NCBI GenBank assembly: GCA_030247575.1
Contig: JAOTRV010000012.1
Span: 53,762 to 117,761 of the forward strand
Source of the DNA: Sulfuritalea sp.
GTDB lineage: Bacteria > Pseudomonadota > Gammaproteobacteria > Burkholderiales > Rhodocyclaceae
Reading direction: 5' to 3'
DNA length: 64,000 nucleotides
Part shown: one piece after another, positions 27,618 to 36,863 of the stretch
Layout of the letters: each line of letters starts with the position of its first letter
How positions within the stretch are numbered: the stretch's first letter is position 1
Program-made: the position numbers and the translations under genes
Notes under the pieces: model-generated
What the model was told of the DNA's origin: nothing
Seen by the model: only the letters and a program-made list of their open reading frames with translations
The model's database searches: none

Positions 27618-28616
27618 GTGAAGATCCTTGTCGTCGCTCCGTCCTGGATCGGCGACACGATCCTCGCCCAGCCGCTGCTCACGCTGCTCAAGCGCAAGCA
27701 TCCGGACGCCCGCATCGAGGTGCTGGCGCCGGACTGGTCGGCGCCGCTGCTGGGGCGCATGGCCGAGGTCGATGCGGTCATCCCCAATCCGTTCCGCCAC
27801 GGCGAATTCAGTTTCAGTACCCGCCGCGCACTCGGTCGCCGTCTCGCCGGCGCCGACTATTCAGCCGCGTTCGTGCTGCCCAACTCATGGAAGTCCGCGC
27901 TGGTGCCGTTCTTTGCCCGCATTCCGCGTCGCGTCGGCTATCAGGGCGAGAGCCGCTACCTGCTGCTCAACGAGCGCCACCGGCTCGACGTCGCCGCCCA
28001 TCCCCAACTGGTGCAGCGCTACGCCGCACTGGCGGGGCCGCTGCCCGCACAATTGCCGCTGCCGCGACTCAACTCCGGCATCGAACAGCAGCAGGCCGTG
28101 CGTGCGGCCCTGAACCTGTCCCTCGATGCTGCGCCGATCATCTTCTGCCCCGGCGCCGAATACGGCCCGGCGAAGCGCTGGCCGGTGCGGCACTTCGCCG
28201 CCCTGGCGCGGCTCGTCGCGACGCCGCAGAACCCGGCCTGGCTGATCGGTTCGACCAGGGATGCCGCCGTCGGCGGCGAAATATGTGCGGCAGCAGAAGG
28301 CGCGGCGCTCAATCTCTGCGGCCGCAGCACGCTGGAACAGGCCATCGACCTGATCGCCACGGCACGTTGCGTGGTCAGCAACGACTCCGGTCTGATGCAC
28401 GTCGCCGCGGCACTCGGGCGGCCACTGGTGGCGCTCTACGGTTCGTCCTCGCCGGCCTACACGCCACCGCTCTCCGCGCAGGCGATAATCCTTACGAAGA
28501 GCCTGCCGTGCAGCCCCTGCTTCAAGCGCGAATGTCCGCTGGGGCATTTCGATTGCATGAACGGCATCACGCCGCAACAGGTAGCGGCAACCATCACCGC
28601 TCGGTTTCAGGTCTGA
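27618..28616 (+). CDS. waaF: LPS heptosyltransferase II
   Basis: Cytoplasmic-face glycosyltransferase (GT9) that adds the second heptose to the LPS inner core. Starts GTG 27618, MKILVVAPSWIGDTILAQPL, and has FCPGAEYGPAKRWPVRHFA and SNDSGLMHVAAALGRPLVALYGSSSP, the ADP-heptose-binding signature of WaaF. C-terminal LPCSPCFKRECPLGHFDCM is a WaaF cysteine cluster. 332 residues. Copy 7 of the dispersed motif encodes RRLAGADYS. No other core LPS genes lie nearby. Confidence 0.93.
   Translation: MKILVVAPSWIGDTILAQPLLTLLKRKHPDARIEVLAPDWSAPLLGRMAEVDAVIPNPFRHGEFSFSTRRALGRRLAGADYSAAFVLPNSWKSALVPFFARIPRRVGYQGESRYLLLNERHRLDVAAHPQLVQRYAALAGPLPAQLPLPRLNSGIEQQQAVRAALNLSLDAAPIIFCPGAEYGPAKRWPVRHFAALARLVATPQNPAWLIGSTRDAAVGGEICAAAEGAALNLCGRSTLEQAIDLIATARCVVSNDSGLMHVAAALGRPLVALYGSSSPAYTPPLSAQAIILTKSLPCSPCFKRECPLGHFDCMNGITPQQVAATITARFQV
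27839..27862 (+). repeat. Dispersed 24-bp motif, copy 7 (in waaF)
   Basis: Exact match to the core. Sense strand encodes RRLAGADYS, in the same frame as copy 8 in the phosphomannomutase (RRIASVDYC). Confidence 0.85.
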
Positions 28617-28618
28617 CC

Positions 28619-29044
28619 GTGCCCAACCAGAAAATCTTCGCCAGCCCGCAGGACGTCGAGGCCGCCTTCTACGAGGCGCTCGAAAGCTGCGACATCGACG
28701 CCATGATGGCCGTCTGGGCCGAAGACGAAGAAGTCGTCTGCGTGCAGCCCGGCGGCCCGCGCCTGGTCGGTTACACGGTGATTCGCGAAGCCTGGCAGCG
28801 CGTCTTTGCCAACGCCAGGAAACTCAGGGTGCGCCTGTCGCAACAGACCGCGATAACGACACCCTTCGCCATGGTCAGCACCGTGCTGGAACACATCTCC
28901 ACCCGTGACGACGAGAATCAGAGCGCGCCGGTGGCGGCCACCAACGTCTATGTGCGCGGGGCGCTCGGCTGGCGCATGGTCGCCCACCACGCCTCGCCGG
29001 TGCCGCCCGACAGCATCGGCGAAGCGCCAAGAATCCTGCACTGA
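28619..29044 (+). CDS. SnoaL/NTF2-fold protein of unknown function
   Basis: 141-residue protein with the small cone-shaped NTF2-like fold: ASPQDVEAAFYEALESCDID, then MAVWAEDEEVVCVQPGG, LVGYTVIREAWQRVFAN and a C-terminal YVRGALGWRMVAHHASP. Relatives (DUF4440/SnoaL) bind small ligands; no catalytic residues can be assigned. Start GTG 28619 lies 2 nt after the waaF stop, so the two are cotranscribed; the link to LPS is positional only. Confidence 0.75.
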   Translation: MPNQKIFASPQDVEAAFYEALESCDIDAMMAVWAEDEEVVCVQPGGPRLVGYTVIREAWQRVFANARKLRVRLSQQTAITTPFAMVSTVLEHISTRDDENQSAPVAATNVYVRGALGWRMVAHHASPVPPDSIGEAPRILH

Positions 29045-29052
29045 AGCAGGCC

Positions 29053-30030
29053 ATGACTGCGCCGCGCTACATCGCGCCGGGCTGGCTGCCCGGCAGCCAT
29101 GCGCAAACCATCTGGCCGCTGCTGATCAAGGGCCCCCTGCCGCGCTACCGTCGCGAGCGCTGGGACACTCCCGACGGCGACTTCATCGATCTCGACTGGA
29201 TCGACGGCAAACCCGGCGCGCCGTGCCTGGCGCTGTTTCACGGCCTCGAAGGCAGTTCGCGCAGCCATTACGCGCGACGCCTGATGCACGCGGCGGCAGG
29301 GCGCGGCTGGCATGGCGTGGTGGTGCATTTCCGCGGCTGCTCGGGCGAGCCGAACCGCCTGCCGCGCGCCTATCATTCCGGCGACTCGCAGGAAATCGAC
29401 TGGGTGCTGCGCCGCCTGCGGGCGCGCGGCGATCCGGCGCTGTTTGCGGCCGGCATCTCGCTCGGCGGCAATGCCCTGCTGAAGTGGCTGGCCGAGCAGG
29501 GCCGCCAGGCGTCCGCCGTCATCGACGCCGCCGCGGCAGTGAGCGCGCCGCTGGATCTGGCCGCCGCCAACGCCGCGCTTTCCTCCGGCTTCAATCTGAT
29601 TTACGCGCAGCACTTTCTGCGCACGCTGATTCCGGCGGCGATGAGCAAGGAGCGTCGCTTCCCCGGGCGCATCGACATTCGCCGCGCACGGGCGGCGCGC
29701 ACCCTGCGCGATTTCGACGACGCGGTGACGGCGCCGCTGCACGGCTTTGCCGGCGCCGACGACTACTATGCGAGAAGCAGCGCCGGCCCGCTGCTCGGTG
29801 CGCTGCGCGTGCCAACGCTGCTGCTGCATGCGGCAAACGACCCCTTCCTGCCGGCGGCCGCATTGCCGCGTCGCGACGCCTTGCCAAGTGCAGTCACGTT
29901 CGAAGTGACTCGTCACGGCGGCCATGTCGGCTTCGTCCATGGCGCCCTGCCCGGCCGCCTCGACTGGCTGCCGCAACGCCTGCTAGCGCACTTCGCCGCC
30001 CATCTGCCGGCCTCTGCCTGCGTGAGATAA
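29053..30030 (+). CDS. yheT: Alpha/beta hydrolase, YheT family
   Basis: 325-residue hydrolase of the YheT/ABHD1-3 family; substrate unknown, probably an ester. N-terminal PGWLPGSHAQTIWPLL is the family signature. HGLEGSSRSHYARRL is the oxyanion-hole region, GISLGGNALLKWL holds the nucleophile serine, an Asp in HAANDPFLP and a His in TRHGGHVGFV complete the triad. Cytoplasmic, no signal peptide. Starts ATG 29053, 8 nt after the SnoaL-like gene. Confidence 0.88.
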   Translation: MTAPRYIAPGWLPGSHAQTIWPLLIKGPLPRYRRERWDTPDGDFIDLDWIDGKPGAPCLALFHGLEGSSRSHYARRLMHAAAGRGWHGVVVHFRGCSGEPNRLPRAYHSGDSQEIDWVLRRLRARGDPALFAAGISLGGNALLKWLAEQGRQASAVIDAAAAVSAPLDLAAANAALSSGFNLIYAQHFLRTLIPAAMSKERRFPGRIDIRRARAARTLRDFDDAVTAPLHGFAGADDYYARSSAGPLLGALRVPTLLLHAANDPFLPAAALPRRDALPSAVTFEVTRHGGHVGFVHGALPGRLDWLPQRLLAHFAAHLPASACVR

Positions 30031-30062
30031 TCCTTCATCAGCCAATTCCCGAAGCGCCAGCC

Positions 30063-31445
30063 ATGCACACTCCGGCACCCGAAATTTTCAAGGCCTACGA
30101 CATCCGCGGCATCGTCCGCACCACGCTGACGGCAGAGACCGTGCGCCAGATCGGACTGGCGCTCGGCAGCGAAGCCGCGGTCCGCGGCGTCAAGTCGATT
30201 GTCATCGGTCGCGACGGCCGGCTGTCCGGCCCCGCGCTGGCCCGCGCCCTGGCCGACGGCATCACGCAAACCGGGATCGACGTCATCGACATCGGCCGGG
30301 TGCCGACGCCGATGACCTACTTCGCCGCACATGAACTGGGCGCCGACAGTTGCGTCTCGGTCACCGGCAGCCACAATCCGCCCGAGTACAACGGACTGAA
30401 AATGGTCCTGGCGGGCCAGACGCTTTACGGCGAGATGATCCAGGATCTGCGGCGCCGTATCGCCAGCGTCGACTATTGCACCGGTCGCGGCAAGGTTCGC
30501 CACGCCAGCGTGCGCCAGGCCTACATCGATCGCATCGCCGGCGACGTCAGGCTGTCGCGGCCGATGAAAATCGTCATCGACTGCGGCAACGGTGTGGCCG
30601 GCAGCGTCGCGCCGGAACTGTTCCGCCGCATGGGCTGCAGCGTGACGGAACTGTTTTGCGAAGTCGACGGCAATTTTCCCAATCACCATCCCGATCCGTC
30701 CAAGCCGGAAAACCTGCTCGACCTGCAGCGCGCCGTGCGCGAGAAGGATGCGGAACTCGGGCTGGCCTTCGACGGCGACGGCGACCGGCTCGGCGTGGTT
30801 ACCCGCGATGGCGAGATCATCTATCCCGACCGCCAGCTGATGCTGTTCGCCGCCGACGTGCTGACCCGCAACCCCGGCGCCGAAATCATCTACGACGTGA
30901 AGTGCTCGCGCTGGGTGGCCGAATCGATCCGCCACCAGGGCGGCCGGCCGCTGATGTGGAACACCGGCCATGCCCTGGTCAAGACCAAGCTGAAGGAAAC
31001 CGGCGCGCCGCTGGCCGGCGAGATGAGCGGCCACATGTTCTTCAAGGAGCGCTGGTTCGGCTTCGACGATGCCCTCTACACCGGCGCCCGCCTGCTCGAA
31101 ATCGTCTCGCGCTGGGACGACGCCAACTGGCCGCTGAAGCATCTGCCCAACGCCATCTCGACGCCGGAACTCAACCTCAAGATGAATGAAGGCGAACCCC
31201 ACGCGCTGGTGGCCAAGCTGCGCCAGGGCGGCAAAAAGCTGCTGCCGGGGGCGCGCGAACTGATCACCATCGACGGCGTGCGCGCCGAGTATGCCGACGG
31301 CTTTGGCCTGGCACGCGCTTCGAATACCACGCCGGTCGTCGTGCTGCGCTTCGAAGGCGACAGCAACGCGGCGCTTGAACGCATCAGGAGTGAATTCAAG
31401 GCCGCGTTAAGCGCGGTCTGGCCGGGAATTTCTACCGACTTCTGA
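30063..31445 (+). CDS. algC: Phosphomannomutase/phosphoglucomutase
   Basis: Alpha-D-phosphohexomutase that interconverts 6-phospho and 1-phospho mannose or glucose, feeding LPS and exopolysaccharide precursors. Phosphoserine loop TGSHNPPEYNG, metal loop DGDGDRLGV, sugar-binding GEMSGHMFFKERWFGFDD and phosphate-binding RASNTTPVVVLRFEG are intact. 460 residues. Start ATG 30063 gives the family N-terminus. Dual PMM/PGM specificity is inferred from similarity to Pseudomonas AlgC. Copy 8 of the dispersed motif lies in a surface loop. Converges with alaS; a weak GC hairpin lies at 31450-31465. Confidence 0.93.
   Translation: MHTPAPEIFKAYDIRGIVRTTLTAETVRQIGLALGSEAAVRGVKSIVIGRDGRLSGPALARALADGITQTGIDVIDIGRVPTPMTYFAAHELGADSCVSVTGSHNPPEYNGLKMVLAGQTLYGEMIQDLRRRIASVDYCTGRGKVRHASVRQAYIDRIAGDVRLSRPMKIVIDCGNGVAGSVAPELFRRMGCSVTELFCEVDGNFPNHHPDPSKPENLLDLQRAVREKDAELGLAFDGDGDRLGVVTRDGEIIYPDRQLMLFAADVLTRNPGAEIIYDVKCSRWVAESIRHQGGRPLMWNTGHALVKTKLKETGAPLAGEMSGHMFFKERWFGFDDALYTGARLLEIVSRWDDANWPLKHLPNAISTPELNLKMNEGEPHALVAKLRQGGKKLLPGARELITIDGVRAEYADGFGLARASNTTPVVVLRFEGDSNAALERIRSEFKAALSAVWPGISTDF
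30455..30478 (+). repeat. Dispersed 24-bp motif, copy 8 (in phosphomannomutase)
   Basis: Exact match to the core. Sense strand encodes RRIASVDYC. Confidence 0.85.
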
Positions 31446-31471
31446 ACAAGCCCGGCGAACCGGGCCAGGAA

Positions 31472-34093
31472 TCAGGAGCGCTGTTCCACCCAAGCTTTGA
31501 CCGAGGCCAGCGCCGCCGGCAGGGCCGCCGGTTGCGTGCCGCCGGCTTGTGCCATGTCGGGCCGGCCGCCGCCTTTGCCGCCGACCTGCTGGGCGACGAA
31601 ATTGACCAGTTCGCCGGCCATGAGCCTGCCCGTCAGATCCGCCGTGACGCCGGCGATCAGGCTGACCTTGCCCTCGCCGATGCTGGCCAGCACGATGGCC
31701 GCGCTCTTCAGCTTGTCCTTGAGCTTGTCCAGGGTTTCGCGCAGCGCCGTGGCATCGGCGCCTTCGAGTTGCGCCGCCAGCACTTTGATGCCTTTGACAT
31801 CGACCGCCTGATTCAGCAGGTCGTCGCCCTGCGAAGCGGCGAGCTTGGACTTGAGGCGCGCCAGTTCCTTCTCCAGCGCCTTCACGTGGTCCTGAATCTG
31901 CGCCACGCGCGCGGCGGCTTCCGTCGGTTGGGCCTTCAGCTCGGCCGCCACCGCGTCGAGCAGGGCCCGCTGCTGCTGCACGCGAGCCACGGCGACGTCG
32001 CCGCAGACCGCCTCGATGCGCCGCACGCCGGCCGCGACGCCGGCTTCCATGACGATCTTGAACAGGCCGATGTCGCCGGTGCGGCCGACATGGGTGCCGC
32101 CGCACAGTTCGCAGGACGAGCCGATGTCGAGCACACGCACTTCGTCGCCGTACTTCTCGCCGAACAGCATCATGGCGCCGGTCTTCTGCGCTTCCTCGAT
32201 CGGCATCACGCGCGACTGCGTCGCCGCATTGGCGATGATCTCGTCATTGACGATGCGCTCGATGCGGGCGATTTCGGCGGCCGTCACCGGCTGGGTGTGG
32301 GCGAAGTCGAAGCGCGTCTTGTCGGGATCGACCTGCGAGCCCTTCTGCTGCACGTGCGGGCCGAGCACTTCGCGCAGCGCCTTGTGCATCAGGTGCGTCG
32401 CGGAGTGATGGCGGACGGTGCGGGCGCGCGCCAGCGTGTCCACCTTCGCCGTCACGCCATTGCCGACCGTCAACTTGCCGGTGCGCACCACGCCGTGATG
32501 GCCGAAGACGCTGGCCTGGATCTTCTGCGTGTCTTCCACGGCGAAGATGCCGTGCGTCGAACGCAGTTCGCCGATGTCGCCGACCTGGCCGCCGGATTCG
32601 GCATAGAAGGGCGTGTCGTCGAGCACCACGACGCCGAGTTCGCCTTCCATCAATTCATTGACCGCCGTGCCGTCCTTGTAGAGGGCGAGGATGTTGCCGC
32701 GCGCTTCCAGCGTCTGGTAGCCGTGGAAGGTCGTCGCCGGGCCGGCATAGTCGAGGTTGGCCGCCATCTTGAACTTGCCCGCGGCGCGCGCCTGCTCCTT
32801 CTGCCGCGCCATGGCGGCATCGAAGGCGGCGCTGTCCACGCTCATCTGCCGTTCGCGGCAGATGTCGGCCGTCAGGTCGAGCGGGAAGCCATAGGTGTCG
32901 TGCAGCTTGAACGCCGTCTCGCCGTTGAACTGGTTGATGCCGGTCTTCTCCATCAGTTCCAGCTCGGCTTCGAGGATCGCCATGCCGTGCTCGATGGTGG
33001 CGAAGAAACGATCCTCTTCCTGCTTGAGCACGTCCATCACGCGGGTCTTGCCGCTGACGAGCTCGGGGAAGGCCGAGCCCATCTCAGTCACCAGGTCGGG
33101 CACCATGCGGTGGAAGAAGGCGCTGCGCGCGCCCAGCTTCCAGCCGTGGCGGATGGCGCGGCGGATGATGCGGCGCAGGACGTAACCGCGCCCTTCGTTG
33201 CCGGGAATCACGCCATCGGCGATCAGGAAGGAACAGGCGCGGATGTGGTCGGCCAGCACGCGCAGCGAGGGGCTGTCCAAGTCGGCATCCGAGGTCTCAC
33301 GGGCGGCCGCTGCGATCAGCGTCTGGAACAAATCGATCTCGTAGTTGGCATGCACGTGCTGCAGCACCGCCGAAATGCGTTCCAGGCCCATGCCGGTATC
33401 GACCGAGGGCTTCGGCAGCGGATGCATGACGCCGGCCTCATCGCGGTTGAACTGCATGAAGACGTTGTTCCAGATCTCGATGTAGCGGTCGCCGTCCTGG
33501 TCTTCGCTGCCTGGAGGACCGCCCCATATGTGCTCGCCGTGGTCGTAGAAGATTTCGGTGCAGGGGCCGCAGGGGCCCGTCTCGCCCATCATCCAGAAAT
33601 TGTCCGAGGCGTAGCGCGCGCCCTTGTTGTCGCCGATGCGGATCACGCGCTCCTCGGGTACGCCGATCTCTTTGGTCCAGATGTCGTAGGCCTCATCGTC
33701 CTCGGCATACACGGTGACCCACAGCTTGTCCTGCGGCAGCCTGAAGACCTCGGTCAGCAATTCCCAAGCGTACTTGATCGCGTCGCGCTTGAAATAATCA
33801 CCGAAGCTGAAGTTGCCCAGCATCTCGAAAAAGGTGTGATGGCGCGCCGTGTAGCCGACGTTCTCGAGGTCGTTGTGCTTGCCGCCGGCACGCACGCATT
33901 TCTGCGAACTCGCGGCACGCGTGTAGCTGCGCTTGTCGAAGCCGAGAAACACGTCCTTGAACTGGTTCATCCCGGCGTTGGTGAACAGCAGGGTCGGGTC
34001 CTCGTGCGGCACCAGCGAACTGGAAGCCACCACCTGGTGGCCTTTCGAGGCGAAAAAATCGAGGAACTTCTGGCGGATTTCGGAGCTTTTCAT
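31472..34093 (-). CDS. alaS: Alanyl-tRNA synthetase
   Basis: Class II synthetase that charges tRNA-Ala and edits misacylated Ser and Gly; 873 residues. Motifs: N-terminal [19 protein letters not shown], catalytic core with [38 protein letters not shown] and [14 protein letters not shown]; editing domain zinc site [13 protein letters not shown] and [10 protein letters not shown]-terminal oligomerisation part with [15 protein letters not shown]. Complete in length and motifs. Single-gene unit; long antisense open frames over it are composition shadows. Confidence 0.98.
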   Translation of the reverse strand: MKSSEIRQKFLDFFASKGHQVVASSSLVPHEDPTLLFTNAGMNQFKDVFLGFDKRSYTRAASSQKCVRAGGKHNDLENVGYTARHHTFFEMLGNFSFGDYFKRDAIKYAWELLTEVFRLPQDKLWVTVYAEDDEAYDIWTKEIGVPEERVIRIGDNKGARYASDNFWMMGETGPCGPCTEIFYDHGEHIWGGPPGSEDQDGDRYIEIWNNVFMQFNRDEAGVMHPLPKPSVDTGMGLERISAVLQHVHANYEIDLFQTLIAAAARETSDADLDSPSLRVLADHIRACSFLIADGVIPGNEGRGYVLRRIIRRAIRHGWKLGARSAFFHRMVPDLVTEMGSAFPELVSGKTRVMDVLKQEEDRFFATIEHGMAILEAELELMEKTGINQFNGETAFKLHDTYGFPLDLTADICRERQMSVDSAAFDAAMARQKEQARAAGKFKMAANLDYAGPATTFHGYQTLEARGNILALYKDGTAVNELMEGELGVVVLDDTPFYAESGGQVGDIGELRSTHGIFAVEDTQKIQASVFGHHGVVRTGKLTVGNGVTAKVDTLARARTVRHHSATHLMHKALREVLGPHVQQKGSQVDPDKTRFDFAHTQPVTAAEIARIERIVNDEIIANAATQSRVMPIEEAQKTGAMMLFGEKYGDEVRVLDIGSSCELCGGTHVGRTGDIGLFKIVMEAGVAAGVRRIEAVCGDVAVARVQQQRALLDAVAAELKAQPTEAAARVAQIQDHVKALEKELARLKSKLAASQGDDLLNQAVDVKGIKVLAAQLEGADATALRETLDKLKDKLKSAAIVLASIGEGKVSLIAGVTADLTGRLMAGELVNFVAQQVGGKGGGRPDMAQAGGTQPAALPAALASVKAWVEQRS

Positions 34094-34191
34094 GGCGAAA
34101 AATGCTGGCTGGAACAGGAGACCGCGATTTTACGCGAACAAAATGGACTTATCCCACCAGGGGATACCATCCGCGGCTAGACGCCGCAGAC

Positions 34192-34216
34192 AAAAAAGCC
34201 CGCGCTAAGGCGGGCT
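34192..34216 (-). terminator. Terminator after the EF-hand-like gene
   Basis: Stem AGCCCGC/GCGGGCT (34197-34203 with 34210-34216) followed on the minus strand by a run of T (34192-34197). It lies 20 nt after the stop of the 34237 gene and upstream of alaS. Confidence 0.88.
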
Positions 34217-34236
34217 CGGGGGAAAACGCGGCGGCC

Positions 34237-34623
34237 TTACTTGTTGCGTGCCGGGCGATCCTTCCTGCCGTCGTGATTGCGGTCACGCTGCCGGTCATAC
34301 CTTTCCTTGGCAATCTGCCGGCTTTGCACGTTCTCGGCCTGCTGCAAACGCGCGCGTTCCTGCTTCGTCACGACGCCGTCGGCCTTGGCCTTGTCTTCCA
34401 TCTTCTGGACGCGTTCCTGGCCCTTTTCCAGGCGGGCGGCTTCCTTCGCCGTGAGCTCGCCCGACTTGACGCCCTGATCAATGCGCTGTTGCTGACTGGC
34501 CTGACGCTTGTCGACTCCGGGAGTGGCGACCGGGTCCTTCGCCGGCACCACAACGGACTGCGCCAGAACGGGCAGGGCAAAGGCGGCAAGGACAGCAGCC
34601 AGCAGACTGTATGTGCGCTTCAT
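34237..34623 (-). CDS. Secreted coiled-coil protein with a C-terminal EF-hand-like loop
   Basis: 128-residue exported protein of unknown function. A signal peptide is clear (MKRTYSLLAAVLAAFALPVL, cleavage after AQA-like LAQS). The mature part is charged and helical, rich in Gln, Lys, Glu and Arg, with repeats such as SGELTAKEAARLEKGQERVQ. It ends in DRNHDGRKDRPARNK, which resembles a calcium-binding DxNxDG loop. GGAGGAG precedes ATG 34623. It stands alone with its own terminator. Confidence 0.78.
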   Translation of the reverse strand: MKRTYSLLAAVLAAFALPVLAQSVVVPAKDPVATPGVDKRQASQQQRIDQGVKSGELTAKEAARLEKGQERVQKMEDKAKADGVVTKQERARLQQAENVQSRQIAKERYDRQRDRNHDGRKDRPARNK

Positions 34624-34723
34624 GTAGTGCTCCTCCGATTTGGAATGGGACAACCCCATGATGAGAATAACGCCGGAGACGCGCCGGCGCTGACCGTGAA
34701 ATGTAAGCAGCGGTAAGCGGCAT

Positions 34724-35443
34724 TTACATTTCGGATGCGGTCCAGAGGTCCGGCCGATCAGTGAACACGGCGCTGACGCCCATGGCGCAGAGGCGCTCGG
34801 CATCGTCGCGGCGATTGACCGTGTAGCAGGCCAGCGGGAAACCGGCCGCACGCACGTCTTCCAGACGCGCGACCGCCAAGTCTCGCGCCGCACAGTGCAG
34901 CGCGCACGCCTCCGCTGCGGCAATGCGTTCGCGCCAATCCGCTTCGATCGCCCCGACCAGCACGGCGCGCGGCAGTCGCGCAGCCTCATCGGCGGCGGCC
35001 CGCAGGGCAACGGACGAAAACGACGACAGCAGCAGCTTGCCGCCGGCCGCCGCCGCGAGGCGGGCCACGGCGCGCCCCGTCTCCGCATCCTGTCCGGCAG
35101 ACGGCTTGATTTCGACATTGGCCCACAGGCCCAGCGCGGTGCACCGGCGCAAGGCCTCCTCCAGAGTCGGCACCGGCTCTGCCGCGAAGGCAGGATGGTG
35201 CCGGCTGCCTGCATCGAGCATGGCAAGCTCAGCGGAACTCGCATCGGCCACGCGCCCCTGTCCCGAGGTAGTGCGTTCCAGAGTCTCGTCGTGGATCAGC
35301 ACCGGCACGCCATCGGCGGCCAGCATGACGTCGAACTCGACGCCGCGGCAGCCCAGGCGCGCCGCCAGGTTCAGGCCGGCCAGGGTGTTTTCCGGCGCCA
35401 GGGCGCCACCGCAGCGATGCGCGATGATGCGCGGGTAGATCAT
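34724..35443 (-). CDS. ugpQ: Glycerophosphodiester phosphodiesterase
   Basis: Hydrolyses glycerophosphodiesters to glycerol-3-phosphate and an alcohol. TIM-barrel GDPD signature: IIAHRCGGALAPENTLAGL, EFDVMLAADGVPVLIHDETL with catalytic His and metal Glu/Asp, VEIKPSAG and the C-terminal YTVNRRDDAERLCAMGVSA. 239 residues and no signal peptide, so the cytosolic UgpQ type. Its start overlaps the stop of the ugpB-like gene (ATGA), so products of uptake and hydrolysis are linked. Confidence 0.93.
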   Translation of the reverse strand: MIYPRIIAHRCGGALAPENTLAGLNLAARLGCRGVEFDVMLAADGVPVLIHDETLERTTSGQGRVADASSAELAMLDAGSRHHPAFAAEPVPTLEEALRRCTALGLWANVEIKPSAGQDAETGRAVARLAAAAGGKLLLSSFSSVALRAAADEAARLPRAVLVGAIEADWRERIAAAEACALHCAARDLAVARLEDVRAAGFPLACYTVNRRDDAERLCAMGVSAVFTDRPDLWTASEM

Positions 35444-36717
35444 TGCTTGCCAGGAATACCCGCCACCTTCGCCAGCGCCTTGGCCGGCGGTGCGATGGCC
35501 GCATTGACCCGGCGCACGGCGTTGTCGAGCGCCTCTTTCGCCGGCCGGTCGGTGGTCCAGACGAAGGCCACCTCTTCGCCGATGAATTCATGCAGGCGAT
35601 CGCGGATCGGCCCGTGCCTGGCCCGCGTGCTGCCCTTCTTCGACACCGAGAGGCGCTTTTGCGCCGCGTCCAGCAGATGCGGCGGAATGTCGGAGCCGCG
35701 CAGCGCGGCCAGCGCCGCCGGCGTCATCGGCAGATAGCTCGTGGCCTGCACCCATTCCTTCTGCACCTCGGTGCGCAGCAAAAAGCTCATGAAGCGGGCG
35801 GCCAGCTTGTACTCGTCCTTCTTGTGCCCGGCCAGCACCCACAAGCCCGCGCCGTCGGGCAGGACGTCGGCCGGTTTGGGGCTATAGACATCGTCGTAAT
35901 ACGGCAGGGCGCTCACGCCGACATCGATGCCGGCGCGCCTGGCTTCCGCATACAGCGACGACTCCCCCGTAAGCATCGCGCATTCGCCGCTGAGGAAGCG
36001 CCGGTTGCCTTCGCGTCCCGGCCCCGAGTAATGGAAGTAGCGGCTCTTCTGCCAGCTGGCGAGCAGCGCCAGGTGCTTGACATTGACCATGGCGTTGGCC
36101 AGCACCTTGTCCACGCTCCCGACGCGGGCCACCATGGCCTCCCCGGCCTGAGTCGAGACGTTCTCGGAATGAATCCACGCGAAGCGGGATGTCGTCAGCG
36201 GGCACTTGCCGCCGCGGTCGAAAATCTCGCCCGCCGTCTTCTGCAATTCCCACCAGGTCTTGCCCGGCTGGTCCGGATCGACACCGGCCTTGCGCAGGAC
36301 GGCGCGGTTGGTGAACAGCACCGGCAAGGCAAGCGCCAGCGGCAGGGTTTGAATGCGTCCGCCGGCATCGTCGACCGCGTCGGCGACCTGGGGGTAGAAC
36401 TGCGCGGCATCGAACTTCTGGCCGGCTTCGCGCATGATCTCGTGCAAGGGACGAAAACGCGGCCGGGTACCGAAGAAATCCATGCTGTCGTCGGGATCCA
36501 GCAGGGCGAGGTTGGGCAGCGTGTGCCGGTTTTCCAGTCCGCGGGCATCCTCCAGCAGCACCCTGCCCTTGCCCTTGAGTTCGTCGTTGAAGCGCAGCAC
36601 CAGCGTCGCCAGCGTGTCCAGCGCCTTGCCGTCGAGGTCATGGCGCAGGCTGATGTCCTGGGCGAGGGCCGAAAATGCCGCGCCGCAACCGAGCAAAGTC
36701 AAGAAAATCCGCTTCAC
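35440..36717 (-). CDS. ugpB: Glycerol-3-phosphate-type ABC transporter substrate-binding protein
   Basis: Periplasmic binding protein of the carbohydrate uptake (CUT1) type, closest in layout to UgpB: signal peptide MKRIFLTLLGCGAAFSALAQ, then ALPVLFTNRAVLRKAGVDPD, TWWELQKTAGEIFDRGGKCP, GESSLYAEARRAG and LPYYDDVYSPKPADVLPDGAG. 425 residues. Start GTG 36717 with GAGAGG upstream. Paired with ugpQ, but no ugpA, ugpE or ugpC lies in the window, so the permease must be elsewhere or the protein acts otherwise. Confidence 0.85.
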   Translation of the reverse strand: MKRIFLTLLGCGAAFSALAQDISLRHDLDGKALDTLATLVLRFNDELKGKGRVLLEDARGLENRHTLPNLALLDPDDSMDFFGTRPRFRPLHEIMREAGQKFDAAQFYPQVADAVDDAGGRIQTLPLALALPVLFTNRAVLRKAGVDPDQPGKTWWELQKTAGEIFDRGGKCPLTTSRFAWIHSENVSTQAGEAMVARVGSVDKVLANAMVNVKHLALLASWQKSRYFHYSGPGREGNRRFLSGECAMLTGESSLYAEARRAGIDVGVSALPYYDDVYSPKPADVLPDGAGLWVLAGHKKDEYKLAARFMSFLLRTEVQKEWVQATSYLPMTPAALAALRGSDIPPHLLDAAQKRLSVSKKGSTRARHGPIRDRLHEFIGEEVAFVWTTDRPAKEALDNAVRRVNAAIAPPAKALAKVAGIPGKQ

Positions 36718-36863
36718 GCTCTACCTCTCATCCGGTGGGAGGCTGAAGTTTATACGCGAACGCCCCGATACCAGAAAGATTGCGCCGGCATCTGTTCTCG
36801 ACTAACCTATATCGCGTCGTCAAGCATGGAGGAGGGGCCGGTCGAGCCCGCGGGACAAGCGCC

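Noticed and set aside
31532-34180. An 882-residue open frame antisense to alaS
   Set aside because: The alaS reading has every family motif and length; the antisense frame has none.
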